In this document: one piece after another, positions 8,975 to 17,933 of the stretch | Position numbering within the stretch: the stretch's first letter is position 1 | Layout of the letters: each line of letters starts with the position of its first letter | DNA from: Bog-473 sp963742035 | Lineage (GTDB): Bacteria > Actinomycetota > Acidimicrobiia > Acidimicrobiales > RAAP-2 | DNA length: 64,000 nt | NCBI GenBank assembly: GCA_963742035.1 | Contig: CAVUKH010000006.1 | Coordinates: 62,001 to 126,000, forward strand | Direction of reading: 5' to 3' | Notes under the pieces: generated by a model | Seen by the model: only the letters and a program-made list of their open reading frames with translations | Databases searched by the model: none | Told to the model about the DNA's origin: nothing | Translations under genes and position numbers: made by a program

Positions 8975-9705
8975 AGCCCAGCGGTCGAGCGCACAGAGCG
9001 GATGCGCCGGTCGAGGTGCGCCTCCATCGCCTCCGTGGCCAGCTCGGCCACCTCCTCCGCCGCCGATGGCGGCGGCTCCGCCAGCACCGCGGCCAGGTCC
9101 CCGCCCAGGATGCGACGCAACAGCACCAGCGCGCCGGGGCTCATGTGGCGCCCGCTGCGATGCGCCCGGCACAGCGTCCCCCCGGCCACCAGGTCGAAGG
9201 CCACCAGTTCCACCACGCCGTCGGGCTCGCCGCAGGCGGCGCACTCATGGAGGACTGGGCCGGCGCCCTCGAGGACGAGCGCCTTCAAGAAGAACGCGGG
9301 AGCGACGAGCGTGGGATCGGCCCGCTCGGTGGCGAGGGCGGCGAGGGCGCCCACCAGCATGGAGTACAGCCGGGGGTCGGGATGGCGCTCCTGGGCCATC
9401 TGGTCGCTCACCTCGAGGAGGGCGATGCCCCTCGGCATACGGTCGAGGTGCTCCCTGATGGGGCGGAAGGCGTTGATCACCTCCACCTGGTTGACGATGT
9501 CGAGGTCGCCCCTCCCCTGCCAGAGGAGAAGGTCGGTCTGGGTCAGCGGTTCGAGTCTTCCGCCGAACTTCGAGGTGGTCTTGCGGATGCCCTTGGCCAC
9601 GGCGCGTACCTTGCCGTGGCGCTCCGTGAGGAAGACGATGATCTTGTCGGCCTCGCCCAAGCGGTAGGTGCGCAGGACGACACCCTTGTCGCGGAAGAGG
9701 CTCAT
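8971..9705 (-). CDS. recO: DNA repair protein RecO
   Basis: RecFOR-pathway mediator that loads RecA on SSB-coated DNA. 244 residues: N-terminal OB fold (DKGVVLRTYRLGEADKII, then FLTERHGKVRAVAKG), a helical centre, and a zinc-ribbon-like segment CAACGEPDG with a later CRAH. Its ATG overlaps the upstream membrane gene's stop (ATGA) and its stop overlaps hemW (TTGA), so it sits inside a tightly coupled chain. Length and order fit actinobacterial recO. Confidence 0.96.
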   Translation of the reverse strand: MSLFRDKGVVLRTYRLGEADKIIVFLTERHGKVRAVAKGIRKTTSKFGGRLEPLTQTDLLLWQGRGDLDIVNQVEVINAFRPIREHLDRMPRGIALLEVSDQMAQERHPDPRLYSMLVGALAALATERADPTLVAPAFFLKALVLEGAGPVLHECAACGEPDGVVELVAFDLVAGGTLCRAHRSGRHMSPGALVLLRRILGGDLAAVLAEPPPSAAEEVAELATEAMEAHLDRRIRSVRSTAGL

Positions 9706-10055
9706 GTGGGGGTGGGCGTGGTGGCGTCCGCGGTGCCGGGGTTGGTGCGGCGGGCGGGATCGAGCGGGCAGTAGCGCTCACCGCGGCGCTCGGCCTCGGC
9801 CACGGCCCGGCGGGCCTCGGCGGCCCGGTCGGCCGCCAGGTTCTGGGCCTGTTGGGCGGGCCGGACGCGATCCATCGCCTTCTTCCCGTGCGAGTGGCGG
9901 CCGTAGAGGGCGTTGCCGGCCCCCACCAGCGCGGCGATGGCGATGAAGGCCACCACGGCCGCACCGGCGCCGGCCTGCCCCTCGGCGATCACCACGGCGG
10001 CGAAGAGGGTGAGGACGGCGATCCCGGCCGCGACGGCGATCCGGCTCCAAGTCAT
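9702..10055 (-). CDS. Small membrane protein, unknown function
   Basis: 117 residues. Two hydrophobic helices (about residues 5-23 and 30-48, rich in Ala/Val) precede a charged, probably helical cytoplasmic region (AAEARRAVAEAERRGERY) and a Pro/Thr-rich end. I recognise no named family. It overlaps recO by ATGA, so it belongs to the recO-hemW-glyS transcript. A 134-bp gap without a gene separates it from uppS; that gap contains a 9-bp tandem CATTTGGCC and nothing else clear. Confidence 0.72.
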   Translation of the reverse strand: MTWSRIAVAAGIAVLTLFAAVVIAEGQAGAGAAVVAFIAIAALVGAGNALYGRHSHGKKAMDRVRPAQQAQNLAADRAAEARRAVAEAERRGERYCPLDPARRTNPGTADATTPTPT

Positions 10056-10189
10056 AACCCCACCATTCTCGCAGCCGAGCGGGCGGGGCGGGCCCAGGGC
10101 GGCCCGCCGGCAACGCCTGTCCATTTGGCCCATTTGGCCTGGGCGGACAACCGAGCGCCCTGCCGGGGACGAGCCCGGGCTCCGGCGGG

Positions 10190-11020
10190 TCAGGGGTTGA
10201 CGGCCCCGAATCGGCGCACCCGGCGCTGGTAGGCGATCACCGCGTCGTAGAGGTGGCGCCGGCGCATGTCCGGCCACAGGGTCTCGGGGAAGACGAGCTC
10301 GCTGTAGGCGATCTCCCACAGCAAGAAGTTCGAGATGCGCGTCTCGCCCGAGGTCCGGATCACGAGGTCGGGATCGGGCATGTCGGGGAAGTAGAGGTGG
10401 CGGCGGATGGCCTTCTCGTCGATTTTGTTGGCGGGGGTGCCCTCGTCGACCAGGGCCCGCACGGCATCGATGATCTCGGCCCGGCCGCCGTAGTTGAACG
10501 CCATCGTCATCACCATGCGCCGGTTGTTCTTGGTGAGCTCGATCGACTCGTCCATCCGCTTGAGGACCCGTCGGGGCACCCGCCAGTCCCGCCGACCGGC
10601 GAAGCGGATCTGCACGCCCTTCTCGTTGAGCTCGTCGCGGCGCCGCATCAGCAGCGACTGGTTGAAGTTCATGAGGTAGCGGACCTCGTCGGGCGGCCGG
10701 CGCCAGTTCTCGGTGGAGAAGGCGTAGAGGGTGATCCACTTGATGCCGATCTCGAGGGCACCGTTGACGACGTCGAGCAGCGCGGTCTCCCCCGCCCCGT
10801 GCCCCTCGGTGCGTGGGAGTCCCCGGGCCTTGGCCCAACGGCCGTTGCCATCCATGACGCAGGCCACATGGACCGGCACCCGGGAGAGATCCAGCTCCGA
10901 CGGGATCGGGTCGGGCACCTCGTCGGGTGCGCCGCCGTTGTTCGAGCCCGGTCCAACGTGCTGGTCATGGTCCGGGTCCCGTCCCTGGACACCCCCCGGG
11001 TCGCGGACGGCAGCGCTCAC
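10190..11020 (-). CDS. uppS: Isoprenyl transferase (undecaprenyl-diphosphate synthase family)
   Basis: cis-prenyltransferase making the long-chain polyprenyl diphosphate carrier for wall synthesis. 276 residues from GTG 11020. The catalytic Asp57 is in CVMDGNGRWA; downstream are the HGAG and FSTENWRRP motifs, and the C-terminal DLVIRTSGETRISNFLLW signature. The first ~45 residues are a hydrophilic extension also seen in some actinobacterial homologues. Product chain length cannot be judged. The upstream region is divergent from the hemerythrin gene. Confidence 0.95.
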   Translation of the reverse strand: MSAAVRDPGGVQGRDPDHDQHVGPGSNNGGAPDEVPDPIPSELDLSRVPVHVACVMDGNGRWAKARGLPRTEGHGAGETALLDVVNGALEIGIKWITLYAFSTENWRRPPDEVRYLMNFNQSLLMRRRDELNEKGVQIRFAGRRDWRVPRRVLKRMDESIELTKNNRRMVMTMAFNYGGRAEIIDAVRALVDEGTPANKIDEKAIRRHLYFPDMPDPDLVIRTSGETRISNFLLWEIAYSELVFPETLWPDMRRRHLYDAVIAYQRRVRRFGAVNP

Positions 11021-11143
11021 CGGATGAACCTACCGCGACATGCCCTCCCGCAGTTTCCTGCACCGCTGGCACGGGGGGTGCAATTCGTGTTCAAGTGTCC
11101 CCACCCCCGGCCAGGCGGTGCGGGGAAGACGAAGGAGGAACTC

Positions 11144-11818
11144 ATGTCCGAGCCAAGCGCTGCACCCCGCCCCGACACGACGGACATGTTTGCTGTGCAC
11201 GGGGTCTTCCGGGACAGTCTCGGCGCCGCACCCACGCTGGTCGGGGGTATCGCGCCCGGGGACGGCGAACGGGTGGCGTTGATCGCCAACTATTACGAGA
11301 ACATTCTGTCGTTCCTGCATGCCCACCACGACGGCGAGGAGGTCCTCGTCTTCCCGCTGCTCCGGGAGCGCTGCGACGGCGCCGGCGGGCTGCTGGACCA
11401 GATGGCCGAGCAGCACCACGAGGCACTGGAGCTGCTCGAACAGACCAAGGCCGCGTTGGCCGCGTGGCCGGGCGGTGGCGCGGCGGAGCAGAAGGCGAGT
11501 CAGGAGCGCTTGGACGAACTGTGCGCGCACTTGAACGAGCATCTCGCCGAAGAGGAGCAGAAGGTGCTGCCCTTGGCGGGTGAGCACCTCTCCATGGAGG
11601 AGTGGGGCGCCCTGCCCGGTCATGGCATGGCGAACTTCGACGGCGACAAGATCTGGTTGATCCTGGGCCTGATCCGGGAGCGCATGACCGACGACCAGCG
11701 GGCGGCGATGACCGCGCACATGCCACCGCCTGCGCTCGAGATGTGGACCAGCTTCGGCGAGCAGGCATTCAAGGACTACGCAGGGGTGGTCGAGGTGGCG
11801 GTCGTCAACCACGCCTGA
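11144..11818 (+). CDS. Hemerythrin-like HHE-domain protein
   Basis: 224 residues. A four-helix bundle with candidate iron ligands in FAVHGVFRD, FLHAHHDGEEVLVFP, EQHHEALELLEQ and HLNEHLAEEEQKVLP, the H-HxxxE-H-HxxxE pattern of non-heme diiron oxygen or NO sensors. A second helical segment after residue 145 may be a partial repeat. AAGGAGG lies six nt before the ATG, so this start is well supported. It is a single gene between uppS and dinG. Role is probably oxygen/redox sensing or iron handling, an inference. Confidence 0.88.
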   Translation: MSEPSAAPRPDTTDMFAVHGVFRDSLGAAPTLVGGIAPGDGERVALIANYYENILSFLHAHHDGEEVLVFPLLRERCDGAGGLLDQMAEQHHEALELLEQTKAALAAWPGGGAAEQKASQERLDELCAHLNEHLAEEEQKVLPLAGEHLSMEEWGALPGHGMANFDGDKIWLILGLIRERMTDDQRAAMTAHMPPPALEMWTSFGEQAFKDYAGVVEVAVVNHA

Positions 11819-11940
11819 GCGGGCGATCGCCGTGATTTCGGCGGTTGTCCTCGGTCGCGGCGTGGAGCCGTCACGACCGTGATGGTCGTGACCTGGGCCG
11901 GAACCGGGGGCGCGACACCACCGCTGTAGCGTCATCCCCG

Positions 11941-14052
11941 ATGACGGATGACGACCTCGAGGACTTCGAGCCCGACGGGCTCGACGACCTCGATGTCTTC
12001 GGCTCCTCGGGCGGGTCCGAAGCCGAGGCCCGGGAAGCCGGCGACGACGGCGTGGCAGGCCTCGACAAGATCACTGCCCAGATGTCCGGCGGCGAGCACC
12101 GGCCCGAGCAACAGGAGATGTGTCGCGCCGTGGCCGAGGCCATCGTCACCCGGACACACCTCGTCGTCCAGGCGGGGACCGGGACCGGCAAGTCTCTGGC
12201 CTATCTCGTCCCCGCCGCGCTGAGCGGCAAGAAGGTCGTCGTGGCCACGGCGACCAAGGCGCTGCAGGACCAGTTGGCCGAGAAGGACCTCCCTCAGGTG
12301 GAGGCCGGGCTCGGGCTCCCGGCTCCGCTCGACTTCGCGGTGCTGAAGGGGCGCAGCAACTACGTCTGCCGGCAGCGGGTGGCCGAGGTGGGCTCGGGCG
12401 GAATTCAGGCCGAACTCGGCGAACAGGGTGCCGGCCGGGCCGACGAACCGGCCCCGGCCGGGGAGAACGAGGGGCGGGAGCCCTCGGGTGCACCGCCCGA
12501 GGGCATTGTGGAGGAAGTTCGCCAGCTGGTGGCCTGGTCGCAGAAGTCCCGGACCGGTGACCGGGCCGACTTGAGCTTCGAGCCTTCCGACCGCGCCTGG
12601 AACATGGTCAGTGTCGGCCCGCGGGAATGCCCGGGGGCGTACAACTGCCCGTCCGGAGGGCGCTGTTTCGCCGAGGCCGCGCGCGAACGGGCATCGGTGG
12701 CCGACGTGGTGGTGGTCAACACGCATCTGTACGGGGCCCATCTGGCCAGCGGCGGCGTGGTGCTTCCCGAGCACGAGGTGGTGATCTTCGACGAGGCCCA
12801 CGAGCTCGAAGAGGTCATGACGTCGAGCCTCGGTGTCGAGGTCACCCCCGGGCGCTTCCGCTCGCTCGTGACCTCGGCGCGCTCCCTGATCGAGCAGCGC
12901 GACGCCGATCAGCTCGACCGGCTGGCCTCGGTCGGCGACCAGCTCGGCACGCTGTTGGCCGACCGCGTCGGCACGCGCGTGCTGCACGACGAGGCCAAGC
13001 CGCCGGTCGACGACCGCGAGCTGGCCGAGCTCCTGGCCCGCGGCGCCGAGGCCAGCCGGCGGGTCACCGACGCGCTGCGGCGTGGTGGCGCGCAACGATC
13101 GTTCGTAGAGGACGGGGGTTCCGAGCCCGATCCCGACCGGGCCAGCCGCAAGACGCGCACGTTGCAGGCTGCCGTGCACCTGTCGGAGGACCTCCACCGG
13201 TTCGAGACCCGCGGTGATGCCGAGGTCGCCTGGGTCGACGGGACGCGGCGCAACGTCCGGCTCCGGCTCTCCCCCATTGACGTCGGTCCCGTGCTGGCCA
13301 CCATGCTCTGGGGCGAGGTGACATCCGTCCTGACCAGCGCCACCATCCCGCCCAGGGTCGTCGAGCGGGTCGGGCTCGGAGCATTCCCCACCGAAGAGCT
13401 CAACGTGGGGAGCCCCTTCGACTATCGCTCACACGCACTCCTCTACGTGGCCCGCCACCTGCCCGATCGCCGCGCCGCGGGAGCGGAGGATGCGCTGCAC
13501 GAGGAGCTATCCCAACTGCTGGAGGCGGCCGGGGGACGCACCCTGGCGCTGTTCACGAGCAAGCGGGCCACCGAAGCGGCGGCGGCGGCGCTGGCTCCCG
13601 AGCTCCCCTACACGGTGTTGTTGCAAGGTGATCTCCCGAAGAGCCTCCTGCTCGAGACGTTCGCGAGTGACGAGACCTCGTGCCTGTTCGCCACCATGGG
13701 CTTCTGGCAGGGCGTCGACATCCCGGGCCGTGCCTTGTCGCTCGTGACGATCGACAAGCTGCCTTTCCCCCGACCCGACGACCCGCTCCTGCAGGCGCGC
13801 CGGGACAGGGCCGGCGCCGGCGCCTTCTCGCTGGTCGATCTGCCGCGGGCGGCCACGCTGCTGGCGCAGGGCTCGGGACGGCTCATCCGGACGGCGGACG
13901 ATCGCGGCGTGGTCGCCGTGCTCGACCCACGCTTGGCCACGGCGTCCTACCGAGGCGTGCTGCTGGCGACGTTGCCGCCCATGCGGCGGTCGGTGGACAT
14001 CCACGAGGTGGAGTCGTTCCTGCGCCGGGCCCTGGGGGACGAGTCGGCATAG
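11941..14052 (+). CDS. dinG: DinG-family ATP-dependent helicase (XPD-like)
   Basis: Superfamily 2 helicase of 703 residues likely acting in DNA repair. Walker A is AGTGTGKS (78-85) and the DEAH box is residues 284-287 in VIFDEAHE. Four cysteines, Cys143 (SNYVCRQR), Cys230, Cys236 and Cys242 (ECPGAYNCPSGGRC), are spaced for the 4Fe-4S cluster of XPD/DinG. Late motifs include LFATMGFWQGVDIPG and QGSGRLIRT. TAGCGT at 11927-11932 lies eight nt before the ATG, so translation is probably leaderless. It converges on era with a 7-bp gap. Confidence 0.94.
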   Translation: MTDDDLEDFEPDGLDDLDVFGSSGGSEAEAREAGDDGVAGLDKITAQMSGGEHRPEQQEMCRAVAEAIVTRTHLVVQAGTGTGKSLAYLVPAALSGKKVVVATATKALQDQLAEKDLPQVEAGLGLPAPLDFAVLKGRSNYVCRQRVAEVGSGGIQAELGEQGAGRADEPAPAGENEGREPSGAPPEGIVEEVRQLVAWSQKSRTGDRADLSFEPSDRAWNMVSVGPRECPGAYNCPSGGRCFAEAARERASVADVVVVNTHLYGAHLASGGVVLPEHEVVIFDEAHELEEVMTSSLGVEVTPGRFRSLVTSARSLIEQRDADQLDRLASVGDQLGTLLADRVGTRVLHDEAKPPVDDRELAELLARGAEASRRVTDALRRGGAQRSFVEDGGSEPDPDRASRKTRTLQAAVHLSEDLHRFETRGDAEVAWVDGTRRNVRLRLSPIDVGPVLATMLWGEVTSVLTSATIPPRVVERVGLGAFPTEELNVGSPFDYRSHALLYVARHLPDRRAAGAEDALHEELSQLLEAAGGRTLALFTSKRATEAAAAALAPELPYTVLLQGDLPKSLLLETFASDETSCLFATMGFWQGVDIPGRALSLVTIDKLPFPRPDDPLLQARRDRAGAGAFSLVDLPRAATLLAQGSGRLIRTADDRGVVAVLDPRLATASYRGVLLATLPPMRRSVDIHEVESFLRRALGDESA

Positions 14053-14059
14053 TCCGCCG

Positions 14060-15094
14060 TCAGTAGCCGAGGCGGTTCAGCATCTCGTCGCGGTTCTGCC
14101 AGTGGCGTTCCACCTTCACATGGAGGTCGAGATAGGTGCCCTCCGGGAGCTCCTCGCGCACAGCGATCCCGACGGCCTTGAGGACCTCGCCGCCCTTGCC
14201 GATCACGATGGCCTTCTGCGAGTCGCGCTCGACGATGATTTCGACGCGGATGTGCGGCCACTCCCACTCGGTCACCCTGCAGGTGATGGCGTGAGGGAGC
14301 TCGTCGCGGGTCTTGGCCAGCAGCTGCTCGCGCACGAGCTCGGCCACCCAGAGCGCCTCGGGCGTGTCGGTGACGACGTCGGGTGGGAAGAAGGGCGGGC
14401 CCTCAGGGAGCCGGTCGATCAGAAAGGCTGTCAATGCGTCCACGCCCTTGCCGGTACGGGCGGAGACCGGGAAGTACTCCACGTCGGCCAGCTCGTCGTG
14501 CGGCGCGAGGGCGTCGACAGCCGCCTTGGCCTGCGTGAGGCGTTCCATCACCTGGGCGTTGTTGGCCTTGTCGACCTTGTTCACCACGACGATGAGACCA
14601 GGGGGCTCGTCGAAGTCGTCGTCCACCTCTTCGAAGTCGTCACCTTCGGCGAAGGCATCCTGCAGTGGGGGTGGGGGGACGCCGGGTTCGGGCTCGGCGA
14701 CTGAGTGCGATCGTGCCGCGGCTGCGGCTGCGGCTGCGGCTGCGGTGATCCGTTGCACCTGGCGTACCGAGCGCTCCAGCACGGTCCGATCCCCTGGGCC
14801 GATGGCCGCCGTCCCGTCGACGATCACCAAAATGACGTCGACGTCGTTCAACGCGTCAGTGGCCGTCTCATTCAGCCGCGCGCCGAGCGTGCTGCGGGGA
14901 CGGTGGATGCCCGGCGTATCGACGAAGACGACCTGGGCGTCGGCCGTCGGGTCATGGAGGACCCCGAGGATGCGGTGACGCGTCGTGTTCGGCCGTGACG
15001 AGGTGATCGCCACCTTGGTGCCCACCATGGCGTTCACAAGGGTGGACTTTCCGACATTGGGGCGGCCGACGACTGCCACGAAGCCCGAGCGCAC
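14060..15094 (-). CDS. era: GTPase Era with a long insert in the G domain
   Basis: Ribosome-assembly GTPase binding 16S rRNA. 344 residues against a usual ~300. G1 is GRPNVGKS (10-17), G3 is DTPG (59-62), G4 is NKVD (172-175). The C-terminal KH domain carries VIGKGGEVLK. Between G3 and G4, about residues 114-166 are foreign to the family: a polyalanine run, a Pro/Glu-rich stretch and an acidic patch. The insert DNA contains a hexamer microsatellite. GTG 15094 lies 5 bp after the stop of the CorC-like gene. End of the hrcA-era cluster. Confidence 0.95.
   Translation of the reverse strand: MRSGFVAVVGRPNVGKSTLVNAMVGTKVAITSSRPNTTRHRILGVLHDPTADAQVVFVDTPGIHRPRSTLGARLNETATDALNDVDVILVIVDGTAAIGPGDRTVLERSVRQVQRITAAAAAAAAAARSHSVAEPEPGVPPPPLQDAFAEGDDFEEVDDDFDEPPGLIVVVNKVDKANNAQVMERLTQAKAAVDALAPHDELADVEYFPVSARTGKGVDALTAFLIDRLPEGPPFFPPDVVTDTPEALWVAELVREQLLAKTRDELPHAITCRVTEWEWPHIRVEIIVERDSQKAIVIGKGGEVLKAVGIAVREELPEGTYLDLHVKVERHWQNRDEMLNRLGY
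14715..14744. repeat. Hexanucleotide microsatellite inside era
   Basis: Four exact GCTGCG units (14721-14744) preceded by a GCCGCG variant. On the coding strand it encodes most of the polyalanine run of the Era insert. Unit-length changes would keep the frame and only alter alanine number. Confidence 0.85.
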
Positions 15095-15099
15095 CGCTC

Positions 15100-16452
15100 T
15101 CAGTTCCCGCTGCGGGAGGGGTGGTTCGCGGCATTGTCCACCGCGTCGACCCCGGAGTCGGCGGGTTCCTTCGTGGCCTCGATCCGTACGCGCTCAATGC
15201 GTCGACCTCGCACATCCACCGCGGTCAGTCGGAAACCGTCCGCCTCGACCGAGTCGCCCGGATCAGGGACGCGTCCCGCCAGGTCCAACATGAGCCCGCC
15301 AACGGTGTCCCATGGTCCGTGCGGCAGCTGCGCACCGAGAAGTTCGTCGGCGTCATCCACCGAGTACGCCGCGCTCACCAGCACCGATCCGTCCTCGCAG
15401 CGCTCGACCGTGGGCTCCTCTATGTCGAACTCGTCGACGATGTCGCCGACCAGCTCTTCGAGCAGATCTTCGAGGGTGATCAACCCCGCGGTTCCGCCGT
15501 ACTCGTCGACGACGATCGCCATATGGAATTTCTCCTCCTGCATCTCACGCAGGAGATCCGAGACCTCTTTTGATTCGGGGATGAATTTGGCCGGCCGCAT
15601 GCTGTCACGCACTGGCTGCGCAGCCTTGCCAACCCGCTCGGCGCGGACCAGGTCTTTGGCATAAGCGATGCCGATGATGTCGTCGATTCCCTCTGCCTCC
15701 ACCGGGATGCGGCTGTACCCCGCGCCGAGGGCCGCTTCCAACGCGTCGCGCACGGTCACGTCTCCCTCGACGGTGACCATGTCCGGCCGGGGCGTCATCA
15801 CCTCGCGTGTCACGGTGTCGCCGAAGTCGATGATGGAGTGGATGAACGTCCGCTCGTCGTGCTCGATCACCTTCTCCTCGTGGGCCACATCAGCCATGGC
15901 CTTGAGCTCCGAGTCGGTGATGTAGGAGCGCGGCATCCCCTCCTCGTCCCCGCTGGAACCGATGATGAGGTTGGCCAGACCGATGAGGACGGTCGAGAGC
16001 CACCGGATGGGTGGGAAGCGGATCAGGGTGCTGACCAGGGGTGCACTCAACAGTGCGGCCCGGTCGGCGTGTTGCACCGCCCAGTTCTTCGGCACCGCCT
16101 CGAAGAAGACGAAGATCACGACGATTTCGAACACAATGCCGAGCAGCACGCCGAGACCGCCGAAGAGGTGCTCGGCGACGATGCCGACCAGGGTCGCCGA
16201 GACCAGCTGGCAGATCAGCACCAACAGCAGGATCGGGTTGAGGAAGTTCGCCGGGTTCTCGACCAGCCGGGCCAGCTGCCGGGCGCCGCGCTTCTTCTCG
16301 TCGACCAGGGACTTCGCCTTGATCCGGTTCATCCGGACGAGGCTGGTCTCGGCCATGGCCAGGACACCCGAGGCGGCCAGCAGTGCGGCGATGACCACAA
16401 TCAGGATGGCGTCCTCGGCGTGGAAGCCCGATGCCGCCAGCAGGGGAAGCAT
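15100..16452 (-). CDS. CNNM/CorC-like membrane protein with CBS domain pair
   Basis: 450 residues. An N-terminal DUF21/CNNM membrane domain with four hydrophobic stretches includes the ETSLVRMNRIK motif. Two CBS domains follow, with VMTPRPDMVTV and the FHMAIVVDEYGGTAGLITLEDLLEELVG region. A C-terminal CorC_HlyC domain comes last. Homologues take part in Mg2+/Co2+ homeostasis or are called hemolysin-like; the exact role is not decidable here. It starts two nt after the ybeY stop and runs directly into era. Confidence 0.94.
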   Translation of the reverse strand: MLPLLAASGFHAEDAILIVVIAALLAASGVLAMAETSLVRMNRIKAKSLVDEKKRGARQLARLVENPANFLNPILLLVLICQLVSATLVGIVAEHLFGGLGVLLGIVFEIVVIFVFFEAVPKNWAVQHADRAALLSAPLVSTLIRFPPIRWLSTVLIGLANLIIGSSGDEEGMPRSYITDSELKAMADVAHEEKVIEHDERTFIHSIIDFGDTVTREVMTPRPDMVTVEGDVTVRDALEAALGAGYSRIPVEAEGIDDIIGIAYAKDLVRAERVGKAAQPVRDSMRPAKFIPESKEVSDLLREMQEEKFHMAIVVDEYGGTAGLITLEDLLEELVGDIVDEFDIEEPTVERCEDGSVLVSAAYSVDDADELLGAQLPHGPWDTVGGLMLDLAGRVPDPGDSVEADGFRLTAVDVRGRRIERVRIEATKEPADSGVDAVDNAANHPSRSGN

Positions 16453-16454
16453 GA

Positions 16455-16964
16455 TCAGGCCTCGTGGCGGATCCGGTAGAGACGAGTGAGCAATTGCTGC
16501 TCGAGTGCCTCCATCCGCTCAGCCTCCACCTCGTCCTCGTGGTCCATCCCCAGCAGGTGCAAGAGCCCGTGGACCACCAGGAGCGCCACCTCGTCCTCGA
16601 AGGACACCTCGTGCTCGACGGCGTTGCGCGACGCCACCGACGGGCAGACCACGACGTCGCCCAGCAGCAACAGGGCACCCTGCTCGGGCGACGCGCCCGG
16701 GCCACTGCCGCCGAAGTCAGGCGAACGACCCGTGGGCCCCGGCTCGTCCTCGATCGGGAACGACAGCACGTCGGTCGGCCCGGTCTTGCCCAGGAACTGC
16801 GAGTTGAGGGCAGCGATGGCTTCCTCGTCCACAAAGAGGAGCGACACTTCGGTCTCGCCTTTGACGCCGCGCGCCGCCAGGACCTGGCGGGCCAAGTCGG
16901 CCCAGAACGCGACGTCGATCGGATGGTCCTGCTGCTCGTCGGCGGCGAAGACGTCGATCGTCAC
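16455..16964 (-). CDS. ybeY: Endoribonuclease YbeY
   Basis: Single-strand-specific metallo-RNase for 16S rRNA maturation and ribosome quality control. 169 residues from GTG 16964, which overlaps the phoH stop as GTGA. The zinc site HGLLHLLGMDHEDE gives the HxxxHxxGxDH pattern, and TDVLSFPIEDE is also typical. A Pro/Gly-rich loop after it (GRSPDFGGSGPGASPEQG) is longer than average. Upstream sequence to 17162 in the same frame is phoH antisense-free shadow and was not included. Confidence 0.95.
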   Translation of the reverse strand: MTIDVFAADEQQDHPIDVAFWADLARQVLAARGVKGETEVSLLFVDEEAIAALNSQFLGKTGPTDVLSFPIEDEPGPTGRSPDFGGSGPGASPEQGALLLLGDVVVCPSVASRNAVEHEVSFEDEVALLVVHGLLHLLGMDHEDEVEAERMEALEQQLLTRLYRIRHEA

Positions 16965-17926
16965 TGGGTGGAACCCGCCCGCCCTTCTGCCACCTCGTAA
17001 GCGTCGACGATGTCGGCCACGATTTTGTGGCGCACCACGTCCCGGCGGCTCAGGTGGACGAACGAGATGTCGTCGATGCCGCCGAGCACTGGTTCGAGGC
17101 CGACCAGACCGGAGCGCCCGCCGGGCACGTCGATCTGGGTCACATCCCCGGTCACCACGCACTTGGAGCCGAATCCGATCCGGGTGAGGAACATCTTCAT
17201 CTGCTCCGGTGTGGTGTTCTGCGCTTCGTCGAGGATGATGAACGAGCTGTTGAGCGTGCGGCCCCGCATGAAGGCGAGTGGTGCCACCTCAATGGTCCCG
17301 CGATCGAGCAGGCGCTGCGCTCCCTCGGGCTCGAGCAGGTCGTAGAGAGCGTCGTAGAGCGGGCGCAGGTACGGGTCGACCTTGGCCATGAGGTCGCCCG
17401 GCAGGAAGCCGAGCCGCTCGCCGGCCTCGACGGCGGGCCGGGTCAAAATGATGCGGGTCACCTGACGGGACTGCAGGGCATGCACCGCCTGGGCCACGGC
17501 CAAATAGGACTTGCCCGTTCCGGCCGGACCGATGCCGAACGTGATGATGCTCTGCGAGATGGCGTCGACATAGCGCTTCTGCCCAGCGGTATTGGGACGC
17601 ACCGTCTTGCCGCCGGCGGCCCGCACCACCTCCGACCGCAGGACATCGCTCGGGCGTATGTCCTCACGCACCATGTCGATGGCCCGCGCCACTGTGGAGA
17701 GGTCGAGGCTCCGTCCGGCCTGCACCATGAGGATGAGCTCCTCGAACAGCTGCGCCACCAGCTCGGCGTGCGGTCCCTCCACGGAGATGCGATCCCCCTG
17801 CACCACGATTTGGTCGTCCGGGAAGGCCTGCTCAATCTGACGCAGATGCTCGTCGCGCATCCCGAGCAACCCGGCCATCAGGTGATTACCGGGAACGAAG
17901 CATTCGGCCCGCAGGGCCGTGGTCAT
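16961..17926 (-). CDS. PhoH family ATPase
   Basis: 321 residues. N-terminal ~100 residues form a nucleic-acid-binding-like domain; the P-loop is GPAGTGKSYLA and Walker B lies in SSFIILDEAQNTT, with TRIGFGSKCVVTGDVTQID after it. The family is linked to RNA metabolism with YbeY, its direct neighbour here (GTGA overlap). ATG 17926 is chosen: it follows the HIT-gene stop by 7 nt. A TTG at 17947 would overlap that gene and adds nothing conserved. Confidence 0.93.
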   Translation of the reverse strand: MTTALRAECFVPGNHLMAGLLGMRDEHLRQIEQAFPDDQIVVQGDRISVEGPHAELVAQLFEELILMVQAGRSLDLSTVARAIDMVREDIRPSDVLRSEVVRAAGGKTVRPNTAGQKRYVDAISQSIITFGIGPAGTGKSYLAVAQAVHALQSRQVTRIILTRPAVEAGERLGFLPGDLMAKVDPYLRPLYDALYDLLEPEGAQRLLDRGTIEVAPLAFMRGRTLNSSFIILDEAQNTTPEQMKMFLTRIGFGSKCVVTGDVTQIDVPGGRSGLVGLEPVLGGIDDISFVHLSRRDVVRHKIVADIVDAYEVAEGRAGSTQ

Positions 17927-17933
17927 GGTGTGG

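Noticed and set aside
10056..10189. Regulatory site from tandem CATTTGGCC between the small membrane gene and uppS
   Set aside because: Two copies only, in the middle of a same-strand transcript with no promoter-like element near.
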